A DNA stretch of 64,000 nucleotides from Iris pallida (Eukaryota; Streptophyta; Magnoliopsida; Asparagales; Iridaceae), in assembly GCA_029216955.1 (NCBI GenBank), contig JANAVB010015600.1:28976778-29040777 (forward strand), given 5' to 3'. This document shows, in pieces, positions 1 to 11,429 of this stretch; position 1 is the stretch's first letter; the number at the start of each line of letters is the position of its first letter. Made by a program: the position numbers and the translations under genes. Under the pieces are notes generated by a model that saw nothing but the letters and a program-made list of their open reading frames with translations, was not told where the DNA came from and ran no database searches.

Positions 1-733
1 TCAGGCGAAGGGGTACAATCCCGGTCCTGTTGGTAAGGATTGTAACCTGGCTCCCGGAATGGTTCCACGTCCCTAGTCATTTATCGCTCTGTGTACTTTA
101 CTACTTGTACTTTCTTTATTCTTTATGTTCTGATATGCTGGCTTTTGTTCTTATTTGTGGCCCCTTTGTGGCACTTGCTCTTTCTGGGGTTTGACCCAGC
201 TGGTTTTGTGTGGCCAGATTTCGGAGCAGCTACCGAGGATCTACCAGGCTTCCAGCCCAATGGTGGTGAACACTAGACGGAACCCGGGCTACGAGTGGGT
301 CTTCCCTTTTTGTTTCACCCACTCATATGTAAATTTATTCTTTTGAGGCGTTTGCCGACGAGCACCTGTTAGCTCGATGCACATTTACTTACTGTCTGCC
401 TACGGGCTGTAACATGATTAACAAATCCTAGGGTTGATCATGTATGACTGAACTCTGCTAGTCCTATCATTTTGTACGACTAGCTTCATGATCATCCAAT
501 ATGTAATATTTGGGACGCCTTATATATATATATATTCGATGCTCTAACATCTTGTAACTCTGTTAATTGCTTGAGATTGAGACAATAGGCTTGACCTTAA
601 GAGACTGCTGGCTTGTAGTAAACCCTCATATCTAGACAGCCGTGACCGTATAGTTGAGATGTATTCTATTTCAATATACGTAGCTGGCTGTGTCTGCCCC
701 CGCTCTCCAGTATTCTGGTTCTGGGGCGTGACA
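1..733 (+). mobile_element. 3' part of an LTR, cut by the window edge
   Basis: This segment is the reverse complement of the first ~0.9 kb of the solo LTR at 57179-60042. Shared landmarks are the end GGGGCGTGACA, the GCCCCCGCTCTCCAG block, and the repeat around TTGTAACCTGGCT at the start. It ends at 733 with CA and is not followed by a tRNA primer site, so it is a 3' LTR or a solo LTR rather than a 5' LTR. The short open frames in it are not conserved proteins. The 5' end of the LTR lies outside the window. Confidence 0.75.
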
Positions 734-1455
734 GGTGGGGTTCAACACGGCTAAAACTCAAATAACACAAAAGCTACAAGTCGTAATTAATCAATAAATA
801 AATCAAATGATCATTGTGTTCTAACAATTTTTGAGATAGACAAAAAGCTTATTTTTACATAAATAAAGTACCAAAATGATCTTTGCTAATTGTAGAAATT
901 TATTATAATTTTTTTGGAATTTATTAACCAGTACAAGTATTTTATAAAAATCAGTTTTTCTAAACATACAGAAAATATGTTTTGGTTCCATATGCCAAAC
1001 TAGTGGCAAAACTATAATTTTAAATACTATAAAAATTATACTAAATTAGCTAACTTAACATAGTATATAAATACTATTTTTCCAGAATTTTAACAATACT
1101 TTAAGTATTTTTAGAAATCCAAAAACAGCATTACACACTATTGAAATTAAATAATTAATTATCTGCGATTTTGTCCATGTATATAATTTGAACCAAAGTT
1201 CAAATACAGGACCCAAGGCCATGAATCAAGTCCAATATGACTTGTACAGGTCTTGAATGTGTGAAAACACATTTGGGCCCAAAAACCCATGCTAGGCCTG
1301 GACACCAAATGGTTGCAGTAATTTAAATACACTAAAAATACAATTTGGTAAAAAATGCAAAATAAATATTATTATTTTAATAAGGTAATTTATACAAAAT
1401 GAATATATACATACCTATGCCAAAAGTACATATATATACATATGGAAATACTTAA

Positions 1456-1529
1456 TTATAAAGTATATATATATAATAATATATATATATACACAAGAAA
1501 ATATATACATATATACATATGTGTACATA

Positions 1530-1562
<33 letters not shown>

Positions 1563-1700
1563 TATATATAATAATATATATATATATATATATATCATCC
1601 ATATAATAAAGTACTAAAAATGAAGTATATATATATATAAAACAGCATATATATATATACATAATATAGTATATATAATATAATAATATATACAATACAT
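1456..1700. repeat. (TA)n-rich microsatellite
   Basis: Interrupted runs of alternating T and A. Frames read as Ile-Tyr repeats here are artefacts of the dinucleotide repeat. Confidence 0.9.
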
Positions 1701-2354
1701 GTATACATATATAAATTATATATTAAAACAAAAAAAGAAAAAGAAAAGAAACAAAACAGAAAAAGAAAAAGAAACAGAAACAGAAAGGGGGGCTCGAACC
1801 CGAGCTGCGGGGGGGTTTAGTTAGGTCGGGCTAGCCAGGGGTCAGCTCGTGGCTTGTGTTAGGGATAGGACTTAGGTTAATTTTATTAGGTTTTGTTTAA
1901 CATAAACATTAAAAATAAAAATAAACACGAGCCTGTGTCCGGACAGTTAGGGACACAGGTATTTACGTGTCTGGGCTAGCATGACACGCACGAGTTTAGT
2001 CTCGCGTGTCCAGTTTCACCATCATGTTCGTCAGGACACGGCGAACAATATAGACTCAACACGAGACACGCACGATACGAGAAAACAATGTTATATACGT
2101 GTCCGACTTCGGGGGGGATTCGAAGGTCGTGGACGGCGGAGGAGGCGTCGGGATGGCGGCGCTCCGTGGCGCTGGGGTCGTCTCGGCCGGGCGCGTCGAA
2201 TGGTGGTGGTGGTTGGTGACGACGACGGCTGTGGAGGCGGCGCTGGGGGTCCGCCGAAGTTAGGGTTTAGGCGGACTGGAAGTGGAGGAAATGGGGGTCG
2301 GGGGTGGTCGTCGTGGTGGTTTAGGGTTAGGGCTTGGTCTGGGGGAGAGAGGGG

Positions 2355-2366
2355 AGTTTAAATAGA
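2355..2366 (-). promoter_or_regulatory. LTR TATA box
   Basis: On the minus strand the sequence reads CTATTTAAACTCCCC, followed downstream by a pyrimidine-rich leader and AACCCTAA telo-boxes. This is the usual promoter layout of a plant gypsy LTR and fits transcription leftward in the 3' LTR. It is a match by eye only. Confidence 0.5.
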
Positions 2367-2812
2367 CTAGTTAGGGCGGTCGGGTTGGTCGGGGGCAGCC
2401 GGAAATGGCGGGGACAGGGCGCATGGCGGTCGTCGGTCAGCGGAGTGGGTGAGGAGAGAGAGAGTCTGGTCGTGGGGGGGGGGGTGTTGGGTAGGTTAGC
2501 AGTTAGGTCCTCCTAGATTAGAAAATTGCACAAAGGCCCAACAGTGGCTAGATGCAAAATAGAATTTACATTCCTCATTTAAAAACATTTCACTAATTGC
2601 AAACTAAATAAAAACAAATCTAAAAATTACAGAATGATATCAAAAAATTTAGAAAATTACATATTGATATTTTTAGAATTAAAACTCATTTAAAAATTAT
2701 TTAAAAATTCTAAAAAATTCCTAAAAATCCTAATAATTATTTTAAGGCTAAAATTAACATTAAAAATTAATTAGCACTAATTAAAATGAAATTTGAAAAA
2801 CAGGGACTTACA

Positions 2813-2936
2813 AGTCTCCCTCCTTGAAAAATTTTGTCCTCGAAATTTACAAGAATTGAAGACCCTACAATATTCTAACATAGCAAGAAGTGCAACAAAA
2901 TGACTAAGGCTGCGATCGAAACTAACCTCTAAGGTA
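2813..2936 (-). other. Polypurine tract and 3' leader of the Tekay element
   Basis: On the minus strand a GGACAAAATTTTTCAAGGAGG-type stretch leads into the LTR start. The purine run just before 2812 is the expected plus-strand primer. The same arrangement, slightly diverged, occurs at 63786-63835 next to another LTR. Confidence 0.7.
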
Positions 2937-4614
2937 TCAAGCGGGAACGGGTGGTTTCCTCGCAGCGGTTGGATCGAACAAGTAATGGTATCTCTCCCTC
3001 ATGTCCGACTCCCTCTCCCAAGTAGATTCACCTGGGGAGTGACAGCTCCAAGCTACTCGTACTAGGGGTATAACCTTGTTCCTCAGCCTCTTCTCTCTCC
3101 TGTCTAATATCTCCACTGGCTGCTCAGAAACTGTAAGGCTCGGTCCGACCTCCAACTCTGTATGATCTAGCACATGACTGGGGTCTGGAACATATCTCCC
3201 CAGCTGAGATACGTGAAAGATGTCGTGAACTCCTGCTAGGTTGGGTGAAAGTGCAACCCTGTAAGCTACCTCTCCGATCCTGCCAAGTACCTCGAACGGC
3301 CCGATGTATCTGGGGCTCAGCTTCCCTCCTCGTCCGAACCGGATCGTCCCTCTGGTAGGTGATATCTTCACTAGCACCATATCACCGTCTGCGAACTCCA
3401 TCGGTCTGCGACTTGCATCAGCCCAGTATTTCTGCCTATCCTGAGCTACTCTGAGCCTATCTCTGATCATCCCGACCTTCTCTGCTGCATCTGTGATCAT
3501 CTCTGGCCCAAGCATAACTCTGTCTCCAACATCATCCCAAAAGAGCGGTGTGCGGCATCGTCGTCCATAAAGCGCCTCGAAAGGAGACATACCGATACTG
3601 GCTTGGTAGCTGTTGTTGTATGAAAACTCTACCAAGTGCAGATGGTCTCCCATGATCCTCCAAAGTCCAGCACGCAGGTCCTCAGCATATCCTCCAATGT
3701 CTGTATCGTCCTCTCGGATGCCCATCTGTCTGCGGGTGGTACGCCGTACTGAACTTGAGCCTACTGCCCAACTCCTCCTGCAAGCTCCTCCAGTAGTGGA
3801 ATGTAAATCTGCTGTCTCTGTCTGACACAATGCTCACCGGCACTCCGTGTAGGCGAACTATCTGCTGCATGTATAGCTCCGCCAACTTCTCGGTGGAAAG
3901 CCCCACCTTGAAGGGTACGAAGTGCGCACACTTCGTCAGCCTGTCTACGATGACCCAAATGGCATCCTTCCCTCCTTGGGAACGAGGAAGCCCTGAGACA
4001 AAGTCCATCGTAATATGTTCCCACTTCCACTCGGGAATGGGTAACGGCTGCAACAAACCAGCTGGCCTCTGGCGCTCCGCCTTGACCTGCTGGCAAACTA
4101 GGCATCTCGAGATGAAACGCGATACATCCCTCTTCATCCCGTGCCACCAAAGATGTTCCCGCAAGTCACGGTACATCTTGTTAGCACCAGGGTGAATAGA
4201 ATATCTCGATCGGTGTGTCTCCTGCAAGACTGCCTCCACTAGCTCTCCCTTCGGCACGCACAATCGGCTGCCATGCCTCAAAGATCCATCCTCTGCTATC
4301 GTGAAGTCATCCAGCAATCCAGCTAACGCCTGGGCTCGAAGTCTACGAAGGCTCTCATCTGTAGACTGTGCCTCCCGGATCTGCTCCATCAAACCTGACT
4401 GTATGTCAAGTGCCATCATCTGTATCACTGATCCTGGCCGAACTAGCTCGATACCGAGCTTCTCCAGATCCTCCCGCAAATGCCGATCAATCATCAGGTA
4501 CCATGCCATCGGATGCCTGCTCAGCGTATCCGCCACCACGTTTGCCTTCCCAGGGTGATACTGTAAATCGATGTCGAAGTCTTTCATCAACTCCAACCAT
4601 CGTCTTTGCCTCAT
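2937..4614 (-). pseudogene. Tekay pol: integrase and chromodomain
   Basis: This is the C-terminal part of a Ty3/gypsy polyprotein. The frame from 4614 opens with the RNase H-integrase linker (HPGKANVVADTLSRH). It continues through the zinc-binding region (H..H..CLVCQQVK) into the integrase core, with Asp in TMDFVSGLP (near 4005) and Asp in IVSDRDSRF (near 3828). A frameshift around 3690-3760 moves the frame. The second frame carries EFSYNNSYQASIGMSPFEAL, the GKLSPRYIGPFEVL motif and an end rich in EILDRREKRLRNK and WERESDMRERY. That last part matches the CHD_II chromodomain of Tekay/Del chromoviruses, thought to guide insertion to heterochromatin. The frameshift makes this copy inactive. It lies downstream of the reverse transcriptase at 4644-5827 on the same strand. 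Confidence 0.9.
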
Positions 4615-4643
4615 GTTCAGCTATTTCTGCGTGAACACATACT

Positions 4644-5827
4644 TCAAGCTTTTTGGTCAGTAAAGATCTCCACACGCTCTCCGTATAAGTAATGTTTCCA
4701 TAACTTGAGTGTAAAGATCATCGCAGCTAACTCTAGGTCATGGGTAGGATAATTCCGCTCATGAGTCCGTAATTGCCTAGATGCATAAGCAATCACTTTC
4801 CCATGATGCTGTAGGACACATCCTAGCCCCTTCCCAGAAGCATCGTTGTAAATGGTGAAACCTCCAGAACCTGAAGGTAAAGTCAGAACTGGAGCGGTCG
4901 TCAGCCTCCTCTTCAGCTCCTCAAATGCTGCCTGGCAGTCCTCTGACCAGATGTACTCTGCGTCCTTCCGCGTCAGCTTCGTCATGGGTTCAGCTATCCT
5001 AGCAAAGTCCTGGACGAACTTTCTATAATAGCCTGCTAAACCCAAAAAGCTCCTGATCTCTGAAACTGACGTTGGAGCCTTCCATGTCTCAACTGCAGCA
5101 ATCTTCCTGGGATCCACCGAGATTCCATCTCCAGTGACTACATGGCCGAGAAACTCCACTCGGTCTAAAAAGAACTCACACTTCGGCAATTTGGCAAACA
5201 ATCTCTCCTGCCTCAGAATCCCCAAAACTATTCGCAAGTGCTCTGCATGCTCCTCTGGCGTCTTCGAGTATATCAGGATGTCGTCGATAAACACTACGAC
5301 GAACTTATCTAGATACTGGTGAAATGTCTTATTCATCAAGTTCATAAAGACAGCTGGCGCATTTGTGAGTCCAAATGGCATCACCAGAAACTCGTACTGC
5401 CCGTACTTCGTATTGAACGCCGTCTTCGGATGTCTGCTGCCCTAACCTTCACCTGGTGGTACCCGGATCTCAAGTCTATCCTGGAAAACACCTTCGCCCC
5501 GCTCAACTGGTCGAACAAATCATCTATGGGCAGAGGATATTTGTTCTTGATGGTGATGGCATTCAACGCCCGGTAGTCAATACACAACCGGACTGTACCA
5601 TCCTTCTTAGGCACAAAGAGCACTGGCGCTCCCCATGGAGAAGCACTGGATCGAATGAAACCCTTTTTCAACAGGTCATCAATCTGCTCTTTCATCTCTA
5701 CGACCTCCTTGGGATTCACTCTATAGCAAGCCCGGGATACTGGTGATGAGCCCGGCACTAAATCTATGGTGAACTCCACATCTCTGTCAGGCGGAAGCCC
5801 TGGAAGATCCTCTGGAAATACATCCAT
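4644..5827 (-). pseudogene. Tekay pol: reverse transcriptase and RNase H
   Basis: Reverse transcriptase copies the element RNA into DNA inside virus-like particles. The frame starting at 5827 holds the early motifs ([34 protein letters not shown]). After a frameshift near 5385-5430 the second frame holds [13 protein letters not shown] and the catalytic FIDDILIYS motif. Next come the connection region ([12 protein letters not shown]) and RNase H, with [15 protein letters not shown] in place of the usual Tyr-Ser-Asp-Ala. The frame stops at 4644 in FTDQKA, where family members continue into the linker that resumes at 4614. Both the frameshift and the stop show decay. Confidence 0.92.
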
Positions 5828-5849
5828 AAACTTCCTGGGGTGCTACGTC

Positions 5850-6242
5850 TCCAACTGCCGCACAACAGTTCGTCTCTAGGCTGATCTCCGGCCCTGTTCT
5901 CCTGACACTGAATGGTGCTGTGCCTGGGGGACTGAACAAAATACTACCCTCATGACAATCTATAGATGCATGGGCATAGCTAAGCCAGTCCATCCCCAAT
6001 ATGATATCATAACTGGGAAGTGGCATCACAAAGAATCGTCCCCTGAACTCTCTCCCGGCTATAAAAATAGAACATCTATAAATAGATCTAATAGGCACTG
6101 GTCCTCCTCCCGTCATCACTCTACTAATCTCCGCAGTAGGTGTAGCTACTAGATGATGTTTATGCATAAACTCTAAAGATACGAAGCTATGAGATGCACC
6201 AGAATCAAACAAACATACAGCTAGAAAAGTACAAATAAACAT
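5850..6242 (-). pseudogene. Tekay pol: aspartic protease
   Basis: This is the retroviral-type aspartic protease that cuts the polyprotein. The active-site motif CLFDSGASHSFVS is near 6190-6215 and the flap/C-terminal motif YDIILGMDWLSYAHASID is near 5950-6010, both typical of plant chromoviruses. The methionine at 6242 is not a true start: the frame should be fused to the gag zinc knuckle upstream, and disruptions separate them. It lies between gag (6250-6661) and reverse transcriptase. Confidence 0.88.
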
Positions 6243-6249
6243 GACATGT

Positions 6250-6661
6250 GATGACGTCAGCTAAGTAATCTGGCTTCGAAACCTGCTCTGGCTTCGGCTC
6301 GAGAGCTAGACTATAAACCTTTCCCTGAGGTCCCTTCTGCTGTTGCAGATGCTGTCCAAACCTCTGCTGCTGAGTAGGAAGCGGTCCTCTAGGTCCCTTG
6401 GCTGCTGGACAGTTCTGAAGCTGATGGGTGGCAGACCCACAAGCCAAACACTGACCCAACCTCTTCCTGCAGACGGCGAATTCATGCCCTGGTCTTCGCC
6501 GCAGAAAGAACATATAGCTCCCTTTTGCTGCTGCTGATGTCGGGGTCCCGGGGCTCTAACTGGGGGGTCTAATGATGTGGTGTAGGGGGATGGTAAGTCT
6601 GCTGGGGTGGTGTCGGTGCTCTTTGCTGGAAAGCCTGACGCTTGGACGGTCCCTCATGATG
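6250..6661 (-). pseudogene. Tekay gag C-terminus with CCHC zinc knuckle
   Basis: The frame contains CLACGSATHQLQNC, a perfect CX2CX4HX4C knuckle that binds genomic RNA. Around it is a Gln/Pro-rich linker (QQQRFGQHLQQQKGPQGK). Upstream the coding sequence changes frame and then stops at the LARD insertion site (6666/6667). The N-terminal part of the same gag resumes at 37687, 31 kb away on the same strand. Confidence 0.85.
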
Positions 6662-6666
6662 TACAG

Positions 6667-9005
6667 TGTAATGCCCTGCTCCGCACGGCGCATTACGCTG
6701 AAGCGTTGACTCAACGAGTCGCGTTGATAAATGTATCGATGCAAAATGATACGAGAGTTAAGTTGTCCCGAGCAATGTATCAAACTAAGTTGATGCGAAG
6801 AGTTGCCTTGTCCCGAAAGAATGCATCGAGTTGAATCGATGCGAAGCGTCGCGTTGCCCTGAAGGATGAGTGCGTTGAATCGGCTCAAAGATTCTAAGAA
6901 ATCGAATCGACCAAGGCGCAAGTCCGAATCGAAGCAAGTATTGATTTTAGTTGGTTTCGTGTAGGTTATACTTTGACGGGAAAATATTAGAGGTCGATCT
7001 TTTGCAATATTTAGTAAGGGTCCGCGAAATCAAATCGTCGCCTTGCGACGGGTCGAGACTTGGGCACGCTAAGGCAAATCGGATGTATAACTCAATGAAG
7101 CACGAAGTGCTCGAATGGCTAAGTCAGGAGAGTGGCCGTGCAACAAAGTTAGGGAATCGAGCCGCATCGGCTCGGCGAAACGACGAAGGCATATCGACTC
7201 AAGGTGGGAGGATTGACTTCTTTTACTCCTTCATTCGATAAGTCAAATATATCATTGTATGCTAAAGTTAACCTATCGACACCACGGGCGTGGCCGATCG
7301 GAGATAAATCATAGTGTGAGTCGAACACTAAGTTAGAACAATTGAAATAAAACGTGCATCAATATGCACGAGTCGCTATGGAACATTGGATATCGCTAAG
7401 GCGAGCGCCTCGGTGCGCAAGCCGTAAGAACATGGGATAACTGTAATTGGCGAGTGCCTCAGTGCACGAACCATACCGTGCCTTTGATGCACGAGTTAGA
7501 CGGCTAGAACATTGAAAGACAATAGGCGAGCGCCCTAGCGCGCAAGCCCCGAACATTGAATGCTAAGTTATAGAACATGGAAGTACGGTCGAAATGTGCC
7601 TACGTGCACGGGATAATAAAAGATGGCTTCGTTGCGAGAGAATACAGTTGCGGTATGAATGTGGCGGAACTGTCGGATATAACATGTTGCCTCGAAAGGT
7701 GTTCGAGACCTTCGGGTCGTTCGGTTGACGAACATTGAGTTGAGGCACGATGCCATTGAATCATCGAAACGAAGTGCGAAACGAAAGAACATAGAAAGCA
7801 TAGAAGAAATGCGAGACGATAAGTCTGAGTCTCAGACTCAAGACTATGCTTAGTTGTTTGAATTTAACTGTTGAATGATAGGGCGTTGCATGGTCGATTG
7901 GAATAGGCTCGAGATTAATGTGATAATAACTCGTGCACGAGTATCCCCCCAAACGGTTAAATGCCGGAGGTCCCCGGAACCGATTTGGCCGCGGAGGGAT
8001 GGATAATCTTTGTAGGCGCACATCCTTAAACAAGATGGGAGAAGCCGCAAATGATGGCATGTAGCGGGAACGTTTCGGTTGTTTGGGATGTGACCCAAAC
8101 CGTGAAACGCCCGGCAGCCCAACCAAATAGAGAGAAAAGAAAGGAACTCCTTTAGTCCATTCCGGCGCGGATACGCCAACGGCCCTCATATAGTTAAGGA
8201 ACGATGGATTGAAAGTGTAGGCGCATATGCGTCCCGCATAGAGATCCTGCTTAGAGATGCACAATAACATGACAGGGAAGGATTACGGCGTATTCACCTT
8301 GCATCGATGCAAGGGCGAGTGCGTCGACTTGGTAAGTCGCGCCACGAATCAAACACGAGATTGCTTGTTTGTTTGCCTATTCAATTCGATAACATGATGC
8401 TATGATAACATGTTTTACGCTTTCAAAGATGCCATAAAATTGACCCTAAGGAGAACATAGCAAGATCATAAGCTAAGTTGCATGATTCAACATAAAGATT
8501 TAAAATGTCGGTTTGGAAAGATGATCTTTGCTTCAGTACATGCGAGGACAAACGTACTGATCCTCCACCAGCTTCATGCAGGGTGCAGGGAATGGATTGC
8601 TCGCGGCGAAGCGTTGCTTGAACGTGTTAAGGCTTGGAATGCCGAAGCGCATTGAAGCGTGCTATCACATTGACGCTCGGACTACACACTGGATTGATGC
8701 GGCCGAGATATAGAAGGCATGATGTATGGAACGGTGAAATCCTTTGTGGGCAAGAGAGAACCTGAGTGTTGTAGCTAATCTGGCATATATTGTTAGGCTA
8801 TTGAAAGCCATTGTAATCTCAGTTTCAGATATCAATAAAGAGAATTGTTTCGTATACTCTGTTTCCTTTCGTTGTTATTATCGAATCAAAAGATAACCAT
8901 TTGAGAACTTGTCATCTTGCCTTGCACGAGCGCAACTCCAGGCTCGTGCGGCATCACGCCCCTGCGAGGACGATGATTCGGGTGATTTCGGGTCGGGACG
9001 TGACA
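6667..9005 (+). repeat. 5' LTR of the LARD element
   Basis: 2339-bp direct repeat of 35315-37681, from TGTAATGCCC to GGGTCGGGACGTGACA. In the first ~250 bases I count about five substitutions and one ~7-base gap against the 3' copy. The short minus-strand frames found in both copies are shadows; no known domain is seen. Confidence 0.95.
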
Positions 9006-9843
9006 AATTGGTATCAGAGCTCTAGGCTCAATTTCCTCTGGACGCTCGCTTTATTACAATTCGAAAAGTTGCCCACCACCACTTGATATCACTCTTGACT
9101 CTACTCGATGCCGTACTGGATGTTCCATACAATAAGTCTAATACAAATCGTGTAATTTTGCCGTATGTGTTTTGGAAATTACACGATGTTTGCTAAGAAA
9201 GTCGCGAGGGGTATATTGTATTGAATGCAAACGAGCCGTAAAAATGTTAGTTGCTGCAAGCGCAACAAATTGTGAAATACGATTTGAGATGTTGTCGCAA
9301 TGTAACATGTTGAATGAAAAATAAAATGATACACGAAGTACAACGAGTAATGGTGAATATGCGTTAAAATGAAAGTGAGAAGTGATAAGCCAATACCGAA
9401 TGTGTTAAACGGATTGTGCATTGACTTGGAAAGTCGAGAGTAATTCGTTGCACGAGGTGCGGTAAATATTGGAAATGATCGTTGCACGATGTGCAACGCG
9501 TATTGAAAAGTAAAAAAAAATTATTGTACGTGGTGCAACGCATATCAAATTAATCGTTGCACGAAATGCAAAGGAAATTGGAAATGAATCGTTGTACAAA
9601 GTGAAATAAAAGTGTCAAAAATAAATTGTAGCACGATGTGCAACGCGTATCGAAAGTAAAATTTGTTGCATGGGATGCAACGCATATCAAATAAATTGTT
9701 GCACGAGATGCAACGTAAGGAAAGAATTGAAATCGTAAATCGATAGAACGAATCGTTCGGTTGCACACCAAACTTATGTTGGCAAGCGAGAACATTGACC
9801 GAATCGTGTCGGATTTTGATGGAATCAAAGTTACGGTTGTGAT
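9006..9843 (+). repeat. LARD 5' interior with repeated GTTGCACGA..TGCAACG units
   Basis: Non-coding. Between about 9425 and 9715 a 25-45-bp unit is repeated, centred on the palindrome-like GTTGCACGADGTGCAACGC. At least eight degenerate copies are visible. The same kind of repeat occurs in minus orientation at 62470-62790, so it is a conserved part of the family. The Tat element enters at 9843/9844. Confidence 0.8.
9009..9020 (+). other. Primer-binding site, initiator tRNA-Met type
   Basis: TGGTATCAGAGC lies three bases after the 5' LTR. This is the standard complement of the 3' end of plant initiator tRNA-Met and sets the direction of the LARD element. Confidence 0.93.
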
Positions 9844-10560
9844 TGTTTTCCATAAAGAAATTCTCTTTATTTGTTGTGTTTCTGGAAAAATTACAACTGT
9901 GGGAATTCGATCTAGAAGACGATCGCTTTATCCCTTGGACTATGCGAAGAAGAAAAGCTCTCAAAATTTTGACAGTAGATAACTATGTATCTGTACAATG
10001 AATGAGAAAAAGAACTCTATTTATAGAGTCGAAAATAAAACTGAAAAGATAACTGTCTTCACAGCCTGTGCTTAGTTGAAAATCACGCAGGATTTAACAT
10101 ACGCAAGGTTGTGAGCAGTTACTGGACGTGGCCTGTAACTGTTGGACACATGGCGATCATGCATGAGTCGTGTGCAAGTTACAGGACACGCATGCGAGAG
10201 ATCAGTGGCATGGCTGCCACGTACTCCAATTTGATGAAATCTACGCAGACTTGTTGAAGACGAAATCCACGCAAACTCGGTGTAGAAAGCTTCAAAATCC
10301 ACGCAAACTTGGGGCAAGAAGCTTCAGGATCCACGCAGACTCGAAGCAAGAAGCTTCAAAATCCACGCAGACTTGAGGAAGGAAACTTCCGAATCCACGC
10401 AAACTTGAGGTGAAGAACTCAAAGATACACGCAGACTTGAGATAGGACTGCCAGCTGTCTTGATTTGGCGTGTCTTGACTGACACAAAATCTCTGACAGT
10501 GATTGCTTTGTCAGTCGCATTAAATGACAAGAAACCCTTTTTGGTACGCCAACTTGATGA
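9844..10560 (-). repeat. Tat 3' LTR, first piece
   Basis: This matches 31806-32522 with roughly 20 differences by eye over ~717 bases. It holds about six degenerate ~39-bp repeats built on ATCCACGCARACTTG (10225-10440). The LTR is cut at 10560 by the CACTA element and resumes at 19906. Confidence 0.93.
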
Positions 10561-11100
10561 CACTACCAAAATAAGTGGATTTAGCGACGCCCAAAAACGT
10601 CGGAAAAACAACAAAATCCGTCGCTAATATGTATCACCGACGTATTTACCGACGTTTAGGTTTTGTCGCCGTTTCCTTAGTCGCTGATTACAAAAACGTC
10701 GCTGAACGTCGCAATTACCGACATTCAGCGACGTAACAGTACGTCGGTGAGTTATCGACGTTTATCGTCGTTCCGTCGGTATATTAGCGACGTATATGTA
10801 GTCGCTACACGTCGGTAAAGACCTGGAATATTTACCGACGTCTACCGTCGTTTCGTCGGTAATATAGCGACGTGAATTTTGTCGCTAGACGTCGGTAAAG
10901 GTCCTGTACATTTTTGCAGCTAGTGTCGGTAAACGTCGGTAAATACGTCGGAGAGCTGTACTTTTTTGCAGTTAGTCGTCGGTAAATGTCGGTAAAACGT
11001 CGGAAAAATATATTATTTGCAGCTTGTCGTCGGTAAACGTCGGAACACGACGTCGCTAAACGTCAGTAAGCGTCGCTAAACGTCGCTAAAGTTGTAAAAA
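10561..11100. repeat. CACTA left subterminal repeats
   Basis: A short motif of the form ACGTCGSTAAA occurs many times, in both orientations. Such subterminal arrays are the binding sites of the smaller En/Spm protein in known CACTA elements. The matching array is at 19600-19902. Confidence 0.85.
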
Positions 11101-11429
11101 AAATAAAAAAATAAAACACAGATTCTTTATTACCACTCACAATTCTATAAAACACATATAGGTACACATTCAAATCCCCACTCACAATTCCAAATCACAG
11201 CGCATTCAAACCCCCACTCACAATTCCAAATCACAGATAGCTTTAATCTAAGTTAATTAACATCCAATCCAAACACAATTAACATTTATCGACGAAGGAA
11301 TTAACATCCAATCCAAACAAGTCACAAGTCAATTCGATACAAACACAACTAACATCCAATACAAACATCCAATCATAAGTCACAAACATAAGATGATACA
11401 AACACAAACAAAAGTCCTAACTAGGACTA
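11101..11429. other. 3' flank of the CACTA second gene
   Basis: AT-rich non-coding DNA with short repeats of the type CACTCACAATTC and ACATCCAATCCAAACA. I see no gene. It probably contains the transcript 3' end, but no clear poly(A) signal can be chosen. Confidence 0.5.

Larger units (their letters stand above)
734..2812 (-). mobile_element. 3' LTR of the Tekay-type gypsy element (left border uncertain)
   Basis: The right border is clear: on the minus strand a purine-rich tract is followed by TGTAAGTCCCTG, a standard LTR start, at 2812. Inside, in minus orientation, are an AT-rich U3, a TATA-like box near 2360 and a GC-rich transcribed part with AACCCTAA motifs. Beyond that come GACACG/CGTGTC repeats (about 1925-2040) and an AT-rich stretch with a (TA)n array. 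I place the left edge at the end of the preceding LTR fragment only by exclusion. Part of it (2021-2227) recurs at 43911-44118. Confidence 0.6.

Noticed and set aside
1785..1815. CTCGAACCCGAGCTGC resembling a tRNA T-arm
   Set aside because: No acceptor stem or anticodon arm can be built around it.
1981..2516. 126-residue Arg/Gly-rich frame on the plus strand
   Set aside because: It is antisense to the transcribed part of the Tekay LTR and has no similarity to a known protein.
7761..8270. 169-residue minus-strand frame in the LARD LTR, partly kept at 36419-36944
   Set aside because: The two LTR copies break it differently (a small duplication near 36795) and no domain is seen; similarity between copies is explained by LTR identity.
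9545..9964. 139-residue minus-strand frame crossing the LARD interior and the Tat LTR border
   Set aside because: It spans an insertion junction, so it cannot be an ancestral gene.
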